NCBI RefSeq assembly: GCF_022458985.1
Contig: NC_061789.1
Span: 7,916,357 to 7,980,356, forward strand
Source of the DNA: Mugil cephalus
Taxonomy: Eukaryota; Chordata; Actinopteri; Mugiliformes; Mugilidae
Direction: 5' to 3'
DNA: 64,000 nt
This document shows, piece by piece, positions 12,162 to 22,897 of the stretch (positions are counted from its first letter, which is position 1; each line of letters opens with the position of its first letter). The notes beneath the pieces are model-generated. The model saw only the letters and a program-made list of their open reading frames with translations, searched no databases and was not told the origin of the DNA. A program made the position numbers and the translations under genes.

Positions 12162-15100
12162 CTAATACCTTTCACACGTGTTTGGTAGAGTCACAAGCCA
12201 TCCATCCACGCGCATGCATTTACATTCAATACTACTTAAGTAGAACGCTTTGAGTTGAGATGTCCCTTCATACCTGATGAAGATATTCTTCGATTCATTA
12301 GCAGGGATCACTTTGCTGAACCGTGGATCGGGCCTGGTATCATACAGGTTGACCATGATGACTTGAATTGGCTGGCACAAACAGTTGAAAATGCAAACAC
12401 AGTTTATTTTAAAAAGCAACAACTGCTGTATTTCTCCATAGCGGCCATCTTCCAGTTTAATAAAACAGTCAGTTTGGTTTGACTCTTTACAGCTGGCAGA
12501 GTGGTAAACCGTGTTTCTGAAAATGAAGCTGTCAAAGGCTTCTAATGATCCGATGCAAACTGGTTGTCCTAAGAGTTCTTCTATCGCTAGTTCGAAGGAT
12601 TCTGTGATATCCACATGGTATGATTGCCCAAGAGGTTTGAAAGAGCGACTGCCTTCATTTACTGGTGAGAGTTTAGCTAATAACTCCCCAAAATCAGTAT
12701 CTTTGTTGAACACCAAAGAGTCGAGGTGTCTCGGTATGTACTGCCAAAAGATGAACCTCTGGTAAATTTGTTTATAGTCGAAATCAACGCCCTTAAACAG
12801 AGACCTTAAATTTCCATTGTTAATTTCAAACCTGAAAGCTGATGTTGCCCAAAGAGGCCCCCAGTTACGTACACTCTCAGTTAGATGGATTAACTGATGA
12901 CAGTTGAAAGTCACGTTTTCTTCACCGTAAAGTTCTTCCATCTTAACTACAAAGCGTTTTAAGTAGTTATGAGCCAGCTCAAGGTCTTGCTGGGATATTG
13001 ATTCTTGGAGCAGAATGTGAATGCTAAATGACAAATGGAAATAATGGTCCAGAAATGAAGCATGCAGGATACCTGGCAGAACACTAATAGAATGAAATAG
13101 AAGGAACGCTCGCCACTGTGATGCTTTCCAAGACTCCCAACACTTCAGTGACCACGGACGTCTGCCCAGTTCTAATGTTGGTTTTAGACTGAGAAGTCGG
13201 GAGTCCATCTGTGAAACCTTGTGACCTATATACCACGGTTTCTCAGAGTTTCCTTCTTCCAGCCACAGAGACATGAGTTGTTTGGTCACACCAACTAGAA
13301 CTGAATGCATGTACTCAGGGACAAATCCAAACACAATGTCAAAAAAGGGAAGCTTGGAAAGAACAGAGCCTCCTTTGACTCCATACGTTTGCAGAGAGCT
13401 CGCAGAGTTTCCAGATTGCCTTGCATGCTCCTGAAACATTGACTTTGACCTTGGTGCTTGTTTCCTTTCATCGTATGTGTACGACCTCATGTGTCCACTG
13501 CCCTTTTTGACCATTGTGCCAGGATGTAAACACCAGTCACAACCATATTCTCCATTGAACTTCTTGCAGTTCCTGAGAAGAGGCCTCGCCTCAGCATCAG
13601 AGGAGCAAACCAAGGAGAAGACTTTTGAATTGCGAATTGTGCCACTACTGTCTCTCCACTGGAGTGGATTTTGAGCTAGATCACGACATTCATGAATGAA
13701 AGGATTCAGGAATGTATTAATCGTAGGGGGGGTTGGGCCAAACCAAAGACCTGCAACTACTACATTTTCCCACCTTAGTTCGTATGGAAGTTCATTAATA
13801 GTAAATTGAAGGGCCCAAACTGAGTATTTTGATAAATAATCGTTGTTTGAAATGTTTAGGCCATCACAATTCCATGTCAGTGTGATGTCATCTGCTGCCA
13901 GCGTACCATTTTTAATCAGATTCTGGTACATTGACCCATCCATGACATCCCTAATGTGATCACTGGATTTGACAGTTTTAGTTATCAACTTATCGCCATG
14001 CATCTCAAGGATGTTTTTCAGAAGGTCTTTCAAGGAAACAGAGAAAAAGAACCTTCCATTTCGAATGTTGCCTGCATCATTGAACACTTCGTTGCAGTGT
14101 GAACAAGAAGCAACATGCTTTTTTCCAAAGTAATTTTGAGAGGATGGACAGCAAAACACCGTAGACACTTTTGGAATGTTGTCGGTAAGACACTGGGATT
14201 CAACGAGGTCAGGGACAAGCAAATTAGGGACAAGAAAATTCAGCAAAGCCATTAAGCTATTTTGCGCTGCAGTTAGGCGATGATGCAGAATGCAGAGTAT
14301 AGTAGCAAGTAGGCCTTGTCTTCGAGTTACTGGAGCACCAGGGTAAATTGGATCCTCGCTCTGGAAAGACAAAATATTAACATTTGTAACAAACTGATTT
14401 CAAGTCAATGTTGTACACTATCGTTGCATGAGTTTTACTCGACCTACATGAGTGCGGGATGATTCTTCTCATTCATCTTTTAGCAAAAAAAGTGGATAAG
14501 TGTGTTTCTAAAAATACTGAGCTACTCACATTTGTGATAACAGAAGCAACCATTTCCTGGTTTTCCTCTTGGTCAGAATCTATGACCATTTCCTGGTTTT
14601 CCTCTTGGTCAGGATCTATGACCATTTCCTGGTTTTCCTCTTGGTGTGAAGTTGCGGCCATTATTTGAGGAGTGGTCTGCATTGAAGTACATGCACAAAT
14701 GTAAGACTTGCAGCACTGGAGACTCAGGAAAATATACTGAAATAAGTGTGGCCAGCATCTTAATATCTATTCAGATATACGTGATGTCAAATGTATCGTT
14801 TCAGTTTTTATTTGTTCTTTGTAACTCAACTTTTCATAGCTGTCTATATATATTCATAGCATTACTTATCACGCAACACATATTTTGAGAAGCAATGTGT
14901 CATTACTTAGGACAATAGGTATCCACTTATGTATTTCAAACAAACAAAAGAAATAGGTAGGTTCAGACAAAAGTCCAAGGTTGACAAAATAAAACAAAAC
15001 ATAAAATAAAATAAAAAAAAGTTGCGTGTGGCAAAGATCACAGGCAAGTGATAATTAAAACTGGATTAATATCAGACCCAGTGCTATTTACTTAGTAATA

Positions 15101-15418
15101 TTTATTTTATTTTATAATAATTATTCCCCTTTTTTTTTATCTTCACAGTGCAGAACATTACCTTTAACAGCTCGAGTTCCTTCTTTAATTTTTCTCTTGG
15201 TCCCACTATTGGGATCAAGTTGTCAATGTCTTGATCGTCAAGATAATACAGAGTTTCCTCATCAACACCTTGTTCTGTAAATAAAAAAAGCAATTAGAGT
15301 GGTAGTATCAGCTGACTGTGTTGCCAACAAGCATATATAGTGATACTTTACCTCTAAATGTATGAATCAACTCTCTCAGATCCCATTCTTCTAGTTGGTT
15401 ACAAACAGAATCATCCAT
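12162..15418 (-). CDS. predicted SAM-domain / EnSpm-CACTA transposase fusion
   Basis: Four minus-strand exons join in phase to 841 aa: 15352-15418, 15162-15274, 14530-14676, 12162-14360. Residues 1-60 form a SAM domain closely related to those of the neighbouring GTPases (MDDSVCNQLEEW..., LIPIVGPREKLK). Residues 61-109 contain three 12-residue units of DQEENQEMVID type. Residues 110-841 are an unbroken transposase of EnSpm/CACTA type. Its visible marks are the NCDG motif near residue 275, a CDWC cysteine pair, the MHSVLVGVTKQL segment, and a DUF4218-like region (HQLIHLTESVRNWGPLWATSAF). The three internal junctions have GT-AG borders, and the middle acceptor is ATGCAG followed by ACC. The transposase ORF and its two-exon structure are seen directly. 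The join to the SAM exons is inferred from phase and proximity. Alternatively, the transposase starts at the ATG at 14661 and the SAM exons are a separate remnant. Function is unknown; the protein could be DNA-binding and domesticated. Confidence 0.6.
14534..14650 (-). repeat. 36-base tandem repeat (three units) in the linker exon
   Basis: Three nearly identical 36-base units encode 12-residue repeats of DQEENQEMVID plus one variable residue. They form the acidic, glutamine-rich spacer between the SAM exons and the transposase. The first unit begins HQEENQ and the last ends EMVAS before the splice donor at 14529. Close identity of the units points to recent expansion or homogenisation. Confidence 0.8.
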
Positions 15419-15537
15419 GACCAAGAACAGCAGCTGAAAATGTAAATAGTTAACAAATCAATATTTATTATTATTATATATTATGAATATTATAGGTTAT
15501 TTATGATCAATTCAGATTACACATTTTAACAGTTCAC

Positions 15538-15900
15538 CTGGTTTTAAAGGTCCCACAGGCAGGAGCAGGTAAGTGTTGAAAACTTCAGGTCGAAAACAGA
15601 GCAGGATAGTCCTTAAGCGTCAACAGGAAGCCAAAAACAGTCAGGTTAAAGAATGTTAGAATGTTATTCCCTGGTTTGGAGATGAAGAGGAGTTGAATCT
15701 GTACATATAGAGGAAATAGTGAACAGAAGAGCAGGGCGTATGGAGAATCAGCTGATCTAAACAGGGCTTTAGGCCAGGAGGTGGTGGCTTCATCCCATAT
15801 GACACAGGAGTAAGTGTGCATGACAAGAGCGAGCAGTAAAAATGAATGACTGAGTTAATAAAATGAGATAAGATCATTCTTTTCTTATCTCAAGATCGGC
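15538..15900 (-). promoter_or_regulatory. noncoding first exon and upstream flank of the SAM-transposase gene
   Basis: On the minus strand a donor (CAG then GTGAAC) lies at 15538, about 120 bases before the SAM exon. It sits where copies 2, 3 and 4 of the GTPase array have a 5'UTR donor. The sequence from about 15660 to 15860 (GAGATGAAGAGGAGTTGAAT, then the CAGGAGGTGGTGGCTTCATC region) matches the flank at 29757-29940 upstream of copy 1. This shows shared descent of the two 5' ends. Confidence 0.5.
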
Positions 15901-16455
15901 GGCTGATGCAGGTGCTACGCAGAGTAATTATAGTGCCATTAAGGAGGAAACTGTTTTTCCATTATGGATGGAACCCTTAGGGAAGAACCCTCTGTGCATG
16001 GTGAGGAACCTTCTTGTTAAAAGTTAAATTTTAAAATATCACAATCTACTGGGCATCTAACAATAGATTTAGACTGACCGAGACAGGGAATGGATTGTTA
16101 GAAATACCCAAAAAGAATTTTACCTCATTTTTAATTACGATGGTGCCCATCAGAACCAGTTAAATTTTTCAAAAGGACATTCGTGACAACTCAATATACT
16201 GATACTTCGTAACAGTGAAACCTAGGTTCTTGACCTGATTGCACACTGTAGGGCCTCACGCAAACGAAACCAAGGTGGCTTTTCTGGAGGTAACTGAACC
16301 TTGAACAGGGCATGGCCCACTTCAAAACCATAAACATGTCAGTCTGACACGCTATACAACCACAGCAACAACGTGGACAAAACAGAACTGAATAAAAAAC
16401 ACATTACAAGACACAGCTTATCAATACCGTGTGCTGCAGATATGTTATAGCTTAG

Positions 16456-16625
16456 AGCTGGGGCAGCTGTGGCTCCCTAGGTAGAGCAGCTTGTCCACTA
16501 GGGGCTTAGCGGTTCAATCTCCGGACGTACGTACGGAAGCGTCCTTGAGCAAGACACCGAACCCCCATTTGCTCCCAGTGCGTGGCGCTGGTGTGTGAAC
16601 ATGTGTGTGCTTGTGTGAGCGAATG
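16456..16625 (-). repeat. teleost interspersed repeat, partial copy
   Basis: GCAGCTGTGGCTCCCTAGGTAGAG, the CTTGAGCAAGACACCGAACCCC core and a GTGTGTGAAC run are characteristic of a widely dispersed fish non-autonomous repeat. A fuller copy in the opposite orientation lies at 42690-42945. Confidence 0.65.
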
Positions 16626-16770
16626 AGTAGCTGTAGAGCGAGAGCTAGCAAGCTTTACTAGCTAGATTTGTTATTTATTACCTTTCTTTAATTTTCCTTG
16701 GCGACAAAAAATTTAACTGATCCCAGTCGTCTCAGTATGCGTTCGACCACAGATTCTTGACCTGTTTCTT

Positions 16771-16805
16771 GCAATATTCACTTTCACTTTCCACTTTATA
16801 AAAAG
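16771..16805 (+). promoter_or_regulatory. IRF/ISRE-like motif next to a TATA-like sequence
   Basis: TTCACTTTCACTTTCC (minus: GGAAAGTGAAAGTGAA) is a tandem GAAA-NN-GAAA array of the kind bound by interferon regulatory factors. It is followed on the plus strand by TTTATAAAAA. It lies about 1.36 kb upstream of the SAM exons at 15418 and has a counterpart upstream of copy 1 (30758-30781). The motif is seen; its activity is inferred. Confidence 0.45.
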
Positions 16806-17261
16806 TAGGCAGGGAGTGGCAGCAACATAAAAAGTATTATAGAAGAATCAAACTATTTGAAAAATATAAAACGGATCGATCGATCAATTGATTGATTAAT
16901 ATATCAATTATTTGAGTGATGTAATTATTTATTAATTGACATAATGATAGATTAATTGACAATTATTGATTATAAAAAAGTGAACATCCAACATTTTGAA
17001 GTACAATTACAGTACGATAAGGCTTGTATCACACTAAAGTTAAAGCTACATAACTGTTTTCTCACTGCACGGAAATGCAGCCTAATCTGTAATCTGTATG
17101 CAAAGAAAATCTCTCGGTTAGCTTTAAAGGAAAAATTATCAAACAAGAGCTCTCTCAGCCAATGCACTATTCACTATAGCGCGCATCAAAGCAGGCAAAT
17201 TTATTCAAAATAAATCCTCCATCATTATCTACTAGAGAGAACTGAAATCCTTTGTTTCATT

Positions 17262-17790
17262 GCAGTATAAGGTGTGGGTGTTCACCTCAAGTCAAACCAC
17301 TGATCACAACAGTTTTATTGCGATCGCTCTTGTCCTCATCTTTCAAGTTACTGAGTTTGGAATTCACTGCTTCAGAGAATAAGTACACAGTAATAAAACT
17401 GAACGTATAAACTAATTATAAACATTCAGACCGAAAAACTAGTTGAAACATATCCTAATGAAGTCCATGCCCATTTATAATTCGGTGTACTGCTTTGTTT
17501 TAGGAAACCTACATTTCAGTTAAAGAAATAAGCAATAGACATACACAAGGACGGAAAAATGGTTTGTTTCCATCTTAGTTTTCTACATTTCTGATATAAA
17601 CACCCATAGAAATATTTATTTTTCTGTGAGCGAAAATTTTTAATTAAAGGTCATTTTCTCAAACCCCTAGAGTTCATGTCAAATCAAACTCAAAATGTTC
17701 TTATTCAAAGGTCAAATCACAGAAATTGCAGAGCTCTACTCTCTCAGTATTGAATAATCCTCATTATAATTGTCAATAGAGCTGTTTTGT
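17262..17790. repeat. paralogous segment matching 31100-31580
   Basis: GTTCACCTCAAGTCAAACCACTGAT and AAATCAAACTCAAAATGTTC align in order with 31105-31130 and about 31512-31530. Both are spaced along similar AT-rich DNA, and the second block ends just before the 3' end of array copy 2. The 15.1-17.8 kb region is therefore a diverged duplicate of 29.2-31.6 kb. No gene is seen inside. Confidence 0.6.
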
Positions 17791-18354
17791 CAAATTAAAT
17801 TATTTCTGCCTTGAAAACAGATGAATAAACGATATAACTAATGAGATATTGTGTATCTCACTATGGATGGGATATGAATAATGTTTGAATTTCACAATAT
17901 AAAATGAAATTTATGGTCACATCCAATCCAGGATAGCATTCTTCTGATTTAAAGTGTTGCATATATAGCATCACAGCTTTAGTTGTATTGTGTGTAAGCC
18001 ATGGAAAATTCAAATAGTTTCTGTATCACATGTACAGATCAGTTATAATGTAACTTTCAAGTTATCTTTCAGAGCTTATCACCATTGTCCTCAACAAGAG
18101 TAAGCAAATTTATGATAAACAAATTTAAATATGGCTCTGCATGGATCTTAAAGAGAAACTAACTTAAGTTTAGCACAAGATGTCTCACTGGAGCATCATT
18201 TGTTTGTGTTTGCCTTAAGTCAGACCTCTGATATTCTGTATATTGTTGAGATTTAATGGAGTCCATTGATGTTGTTTTTGTTTCTATTGCTCCGCTTTTC
18301 ACATTTTTTGCTATTCGCTATTTGCTATTTGCATAATGAACAGATATAGGAAAA

Positions 18355-18799
18355 CATTGTCATGTTCTGGTGAGGTAGGACTCAAACACACACAGAGTGA
18401 GGCAGAACCAGGAAACAAAGTGACTTTAATAAAAAATACTACAAAATCTGGAACAAAAGGCATTGCAGGGAAGGCAGGTAAAATCAAAAAACACAAATCT
18501 AAAAACAGGTGAAGACCAGAACCAAAGTCAGGAACACGAGGACCTGAACTAGGGCAAACATCACAGATAACCTGGTAATGGACAGAAGTAAAGGCACGGA
18601 TATATCTACACACTCACACACATGGGCTGATGGAATAACAAGAGACAGGTGAGACCAATGACACATACAAAGGACACAAGGTAAGACAGATGAGGGGAAT
18701 CACAGGCTGGAATCGGCAAATATCCAAACAAACAAACCACAAAATGAAGCAGAAAAAACAAGAAACATCAAAGAACAACTCAAAATTTGAAACCATGAC
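18355..18799 (-). mobile_element. full-length interspersed repeat with TGTCATG...CATGACA ends
   Basis: On the minus strand the unit begins TGTCATGGTTT and ends AGAACATGACA. Inside are the T-rich phrases common to a well-known dispersed teleost element (for example CCTGTGATTCCCC and AAAGTCACTTTGTTTCC). Short inverted ends and no coding frame suggest a non-autonomous element. A related plus-strand copy lies at 46020-46430. I do not assign the family. Confidence 0.6.
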
Positions 18800-19787
18800 A
18801 AATACACCCCTCCATAGTTTGTAAACCATGTGACGTTTTTTGAAGGGTGGGGCTTAACTGGAGGCAAAACATCTCAAACACAATAGCCTGAAAATGGCGG
18901 TTAGCATATTTCAATTGACTGTTTTGGCAAGAATGGATGATGAAAACACATATTTTAGAGAAAATACTAATACACTCACTCTCCGAGACTGTGAGTGTTT
19001 TTCTTAAAAAAGTTGACTCTGATGACTCTGACGATGGGACTCTCACTCACTGGATGGAACCACTGTGGAGGGTAACGTAGTAAATTCAACTTGTAAATGA
19101 AACATAGAACTAACGTTGCTTTAGCTAGTGGTTAGCATTAGCATTAACATGTAACAAGAATCCCCAAATAATGATAAACTTAATGTAATTTCAGTCAGGA
19201 TTTATTCTAACCCAATAACATTTTAACATAACATGCATTACATATTAATCTGACCTGATATGATGATATGAAGTGTGCACAACTGGCAGTGTCTGGTATG
19301 TGGTAAAACTTCAAGTTAGCATCTTTGGTTTTTCGGTTTTCATCCCCAAAAATACAACAAGACAAAATTTTCATCTTTGAAAGTAACAGTGTTTGCCTCA
19401 AGCTAACATTGTGATGTCACAGTGACATAGGCCATGAAGGGGTCTATATACTGAACCATGTGCCACAGTGGTTGTGTAAAGCACTTTGGTACTGCAGTGT
19501 AGCTTTGTCTCAAGAAACTTCAAAATAGCAATAATAAAATTAAAAAATAACTGTTAAGATCTTACAAATAAAACTGATATTTGAGAAAATATGAAGCAAT
19601 AATTAGCTACTTTCACAAGAAAGGAAAGGTACTGCAAGGTTTATTAGCCTACTGAATCACATTTAGAATTAGTAATCAAGGCACAAAAACAAAGCAAATA
19701 GTATGTAACAAACACCCAATAGAGATTAGTGTCCAGTAAGAAGGCACCTATAGAAACCATTACTTTGTGGTAATTCAAAATTTGCCC
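18800..19787. other. no gene seen
   Basis: AT-rich intergenic sequence without a supported exon or recognised repeat. A short duplication, GTTAGCATTAGCATTAACATG, lies near 19130. Confidence 0.5.
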
Positions 19788-19867
19788 TACACTACCAGTC
19801 AAAGGTTTGGACACACCTTCTCATTCATTTCAGTGAGAAGGTGTGTCCAGAATTTTGACTGGTGTAC
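19788..19867. mobile_element. short palindromic MITE
   Basis: TACACTACCAGTCAAAGGT at the left is mirrored by ATTTTGACTGGTGTACA at the right. Inside, GACACACCTTCTC is mirrored by GAGAAGGTGTGTCC. This is a compact hairpin element common in fish genomes. A degenerate copy lies at 22495-22545. Confidence 0.7.
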
Positions 19868-20280
19868 AACTACAGAAAGTAGTTACTCCAGATCATTTTG
19901 TCCGTACCCCAAAATTGCAACAATCCAAACCCAATGAACCCACACTAAACTCATGAAATGAAAATATTAAAGCATAATACAGTGTATATAGTACAGTAAA
20001 ACTGTTACATCCTTGCACAGTGGGAGGATGAAAATCCCAACATCCTCTGTTTGAATCAAACCAAGGACCTTTGCATTTTATCCTAAAATTCTAAATTTGT
20101 TGAAAACTCTAAACGAAACACCATAACAGCACACATCAAAAACACACTGGATAGCAACCTCCCCCCCAAAAAGTTTGAGATTAAATTCAGAGAGAGACTT
20201 TGTGTCTGTAACTAAAGAAGTTTCCCTCAGGGACGTTCTGTAGCAGGTGACCTTTCCTCTGCTGTTTCTCCACATAACTG

Positions 20281-20322
20281 AAATCTAATCTAATCTAATC
20301 TAATCTAATCTAATCTAATATA
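20281..20322. repeat. pentanucleotide tandem repeat (TCTAA)n
   Basis: About seven head-to-tail TCTAA units followed by a decayed end. Confidence 0.9.
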
Positions 20323-20749
20323 TTCTCTAAAAATGTGTAAAAACATTCATTTTTATTTAGTTTCTATAATCTTAGTAATGGTAAAAATATGCAGATTCTC
20401 CCTTTATATTGCTTCTAGAAGACGGAGAAGAGTAGGACTTCATTTTCCGCAATCCTCTGTGTTTCCAGTTTTGCGACAGTTATGTTTAAATTAATACTGT
20501 TCATATATTAACTCTGTAATTCACGTATTATATTGTTTAAAAAATATTCTATGGTCTTTAAAATGATAAAGGTTTTTTTTTTTTCTGTTTGATAAAAACT
20601 ATTGTATTTCCGCGGGAGGAAGTATCCCAGAGTTCCCCGGGACAGTGGAGAGCGGGCTGTGTTTTCTTCGGCAGAGAGAAAAAAAGTCAATGTTTGGAGA
20701 CTCGAACTTAATGTTAGCCTAAATATTGCCCTGCCCAGAGAGCCTTAAT

Positions 20750-21065
20750 CGGTCAGAGTACTTTTTTCACGAATCTCAGTCGACTGTGCGTAGTCTAAAC
20801 GACGGTGAGGTTTTCCGAGCCGCGACAGCGTAGTCTCCGTCACTAGCTCCGACATTACTCGCGTGTTGTGAGTTAGCTCGGTGGCACGCGGACACAAGGA
20901 AGTCTTCACACGACATTCGTGCGGACGAGGTGACTGCAGAGCACGAGGACGTGTCGCAGGTAGCCGGAGCCACGGGACGTGTCGCGGAAGCAGTCTGGAT
21001 ATCGCTCTACGGCCTGGCTGGCTGCAACGCCATATTGCATCGACAACGAGAGGTTGCGTGAGTAC
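20750..21065 (+). promoter_or_regulatory. orphan CpG-rich promoter-like patch with a 5' splice site
   Basis: This stretch is much richer in CG dinucleotides than its AT-rich surroundings (GAGCCGCGACAGCG, GTGTCGCGGAAGC). On the plus strand it ends in a canonical donor, GGTTGC then GTGAGT, at about 21057. It could be the start of a noncoding or distant plus-strand transcript that would run antisense to the GTPase array. No coding exon was found for it. Confidence 0.4.
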
Positions 21066-21774
21066 TTGACGTTTGAACGGAACCGAGTGCAGGATACAGG
21101 CACAAGACTGGGTTAAAGCAGATAGTGTTTCAAAAGTTAATTTCTTCTCATAATTGGATATAACTTCATGTGCACCAGCGCGACGAATAGGCGAATAGGG
21201 AAATTATCCAAGCGCTTGGGTTAAACTTTTCATGGTACCATTATCATTCATCTTTATTTCCATGTGAACTGTGAACATATATTGGTACAGGTGTGGGTAC
21301 TATTATTGTGTTTTGAGTACACAAAAGCACTCGGCTGATATTTCTATTCCTATGTGTGTTGAAGTTATATTTTGAACATTTAAGCTCAAGCTAAAAATCC
21401 CATCTCATAGGTTTATTTTCATTAAAAAGGTTGAGTTTGAGCTCAAAAAACAAAACAAAAACAATATTATTTCATTGGTTGCAGGAAACTTAAACTGTTC
21501 TATTGATTTAAAAGGGTGAAAGAAAGCATTTTGATGCTTCAGGTACTAGTGTCTTGATTTAAAGTATACATTATGTGTTTTATTTGTTGTTTTTTTTAGG
21601 ACCTGTTTTTTTTATTATTGGGTGTGACCTCAGTGTACATTATAAACACTAAGGGAAAGAGGAGTTACAATAAAATCGTATAATATAACTGAATCGTTAT
21701 TTTACAAATTTTCTGAAAAATATGTGCATGCACATCTGTAGCATAACATGTCGTCATTTTAAAAAACAGAGTAG
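21066..21774. other. 3' flank of GTPase copy 1
   Basis: AT-rich sequence after the stop codon of copy 1 (which is on the minus strand). It probably holds the 3'UTR. No other gene is seen. Confidence 0.5.
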
Positions 21775-22831
21775 TTACTTTTCTTCGTGTAGGTCGCCTG
21801 TCAGTGCATCATGAAGTTTCTTGACCATTGCAAGCTTATCTGAAACATCTGGAAATAGAATAATGTGGATTTATTAACATATTTACACAATTCTTTGCAC
21901 TCTATATGAATGCTTTAGCTTTCATGCATTCCTTTTACCTGGTATTAAGCAGTCACCTGTCGTAAGTGAAAGCTCAATTGATTCCTTCATGGTTTTCTCC
22001 AGAGTCTCCAAGACATGTTCCTAAATCACCATTAAAATGTGAATTATCACTTATCTCAGAGGAAGAGTATGTGTTCAGACTTTAGTGAATAAAATATGAC
22101 TGTTTAGATGTGTGCCCAGAGGCTGCTGAGAGTAGTAAAAAACATTTTCGAATTCATAGATTTCGGTTTAAAATGACTGATAATCACTGTCATATAATTA
22201 GTGAAAGATGAAAATGCCTGCAGTTTGTTTTAGTAGTAAGAACTTTCACAAAACACAGGTCAGCACAGCGTGTTTTACAGTCTTATCTTAACGTGACAAA
22301 CCTTCAGTTCATTCAGCTGGCCCAACATGACGTTTTTAGCCTCCTCAAACATGTTGTTTTTGGAATCGTATACATGTCTCATAACCGTAGTCCTCATGTT
22401 CTTCAGTGTGTCCTTCCCTCTGAAGTTGAATGCTCCTAAAATTAAACAGAGAATTGTTGCATAACTTAATTTTTATGCTCATTTACAATTAATGTACACT
22501 ACCAATCATTCAATTCAGTGAGAAGGTGTGTTGACTGGTAGTGTATATTATTGTGGTGATAGGCAGTGTCTTACTAACTCTGATAGGTGGCGCGCATGTT
22601 TTTTTCAGTCGTCTCTATCAAACTGCTGTAGATAATTTTCTTTTTGTCCCTGATGTATTTAATCACCTTGGTCTTCATGTTTTCTTCCTAAAAAAACAAA
22701 ATAAAAAAAAAAAACAGTGTAACATTTTAAATTAAATAACAGTGTGTTTACATGCACAGCTTAATTATTCGACTTTCTGAATGCAGTCCTTGTCCCAGTT
22801 TACATGTGTTTATATGTCTCTTGACCTAATA

Positions 22832-22897
<66 letters not shown>

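Noticed and set aside
13370-13420. Glu in the transposase motif VPEYMH, where many related transposases have Asp, read as a lost catalytic residue
   Set aside because: I cannot place the catalytic triad of this family with certainty by eye, and Glu may be usual in this subfamily. It needs an alignment.
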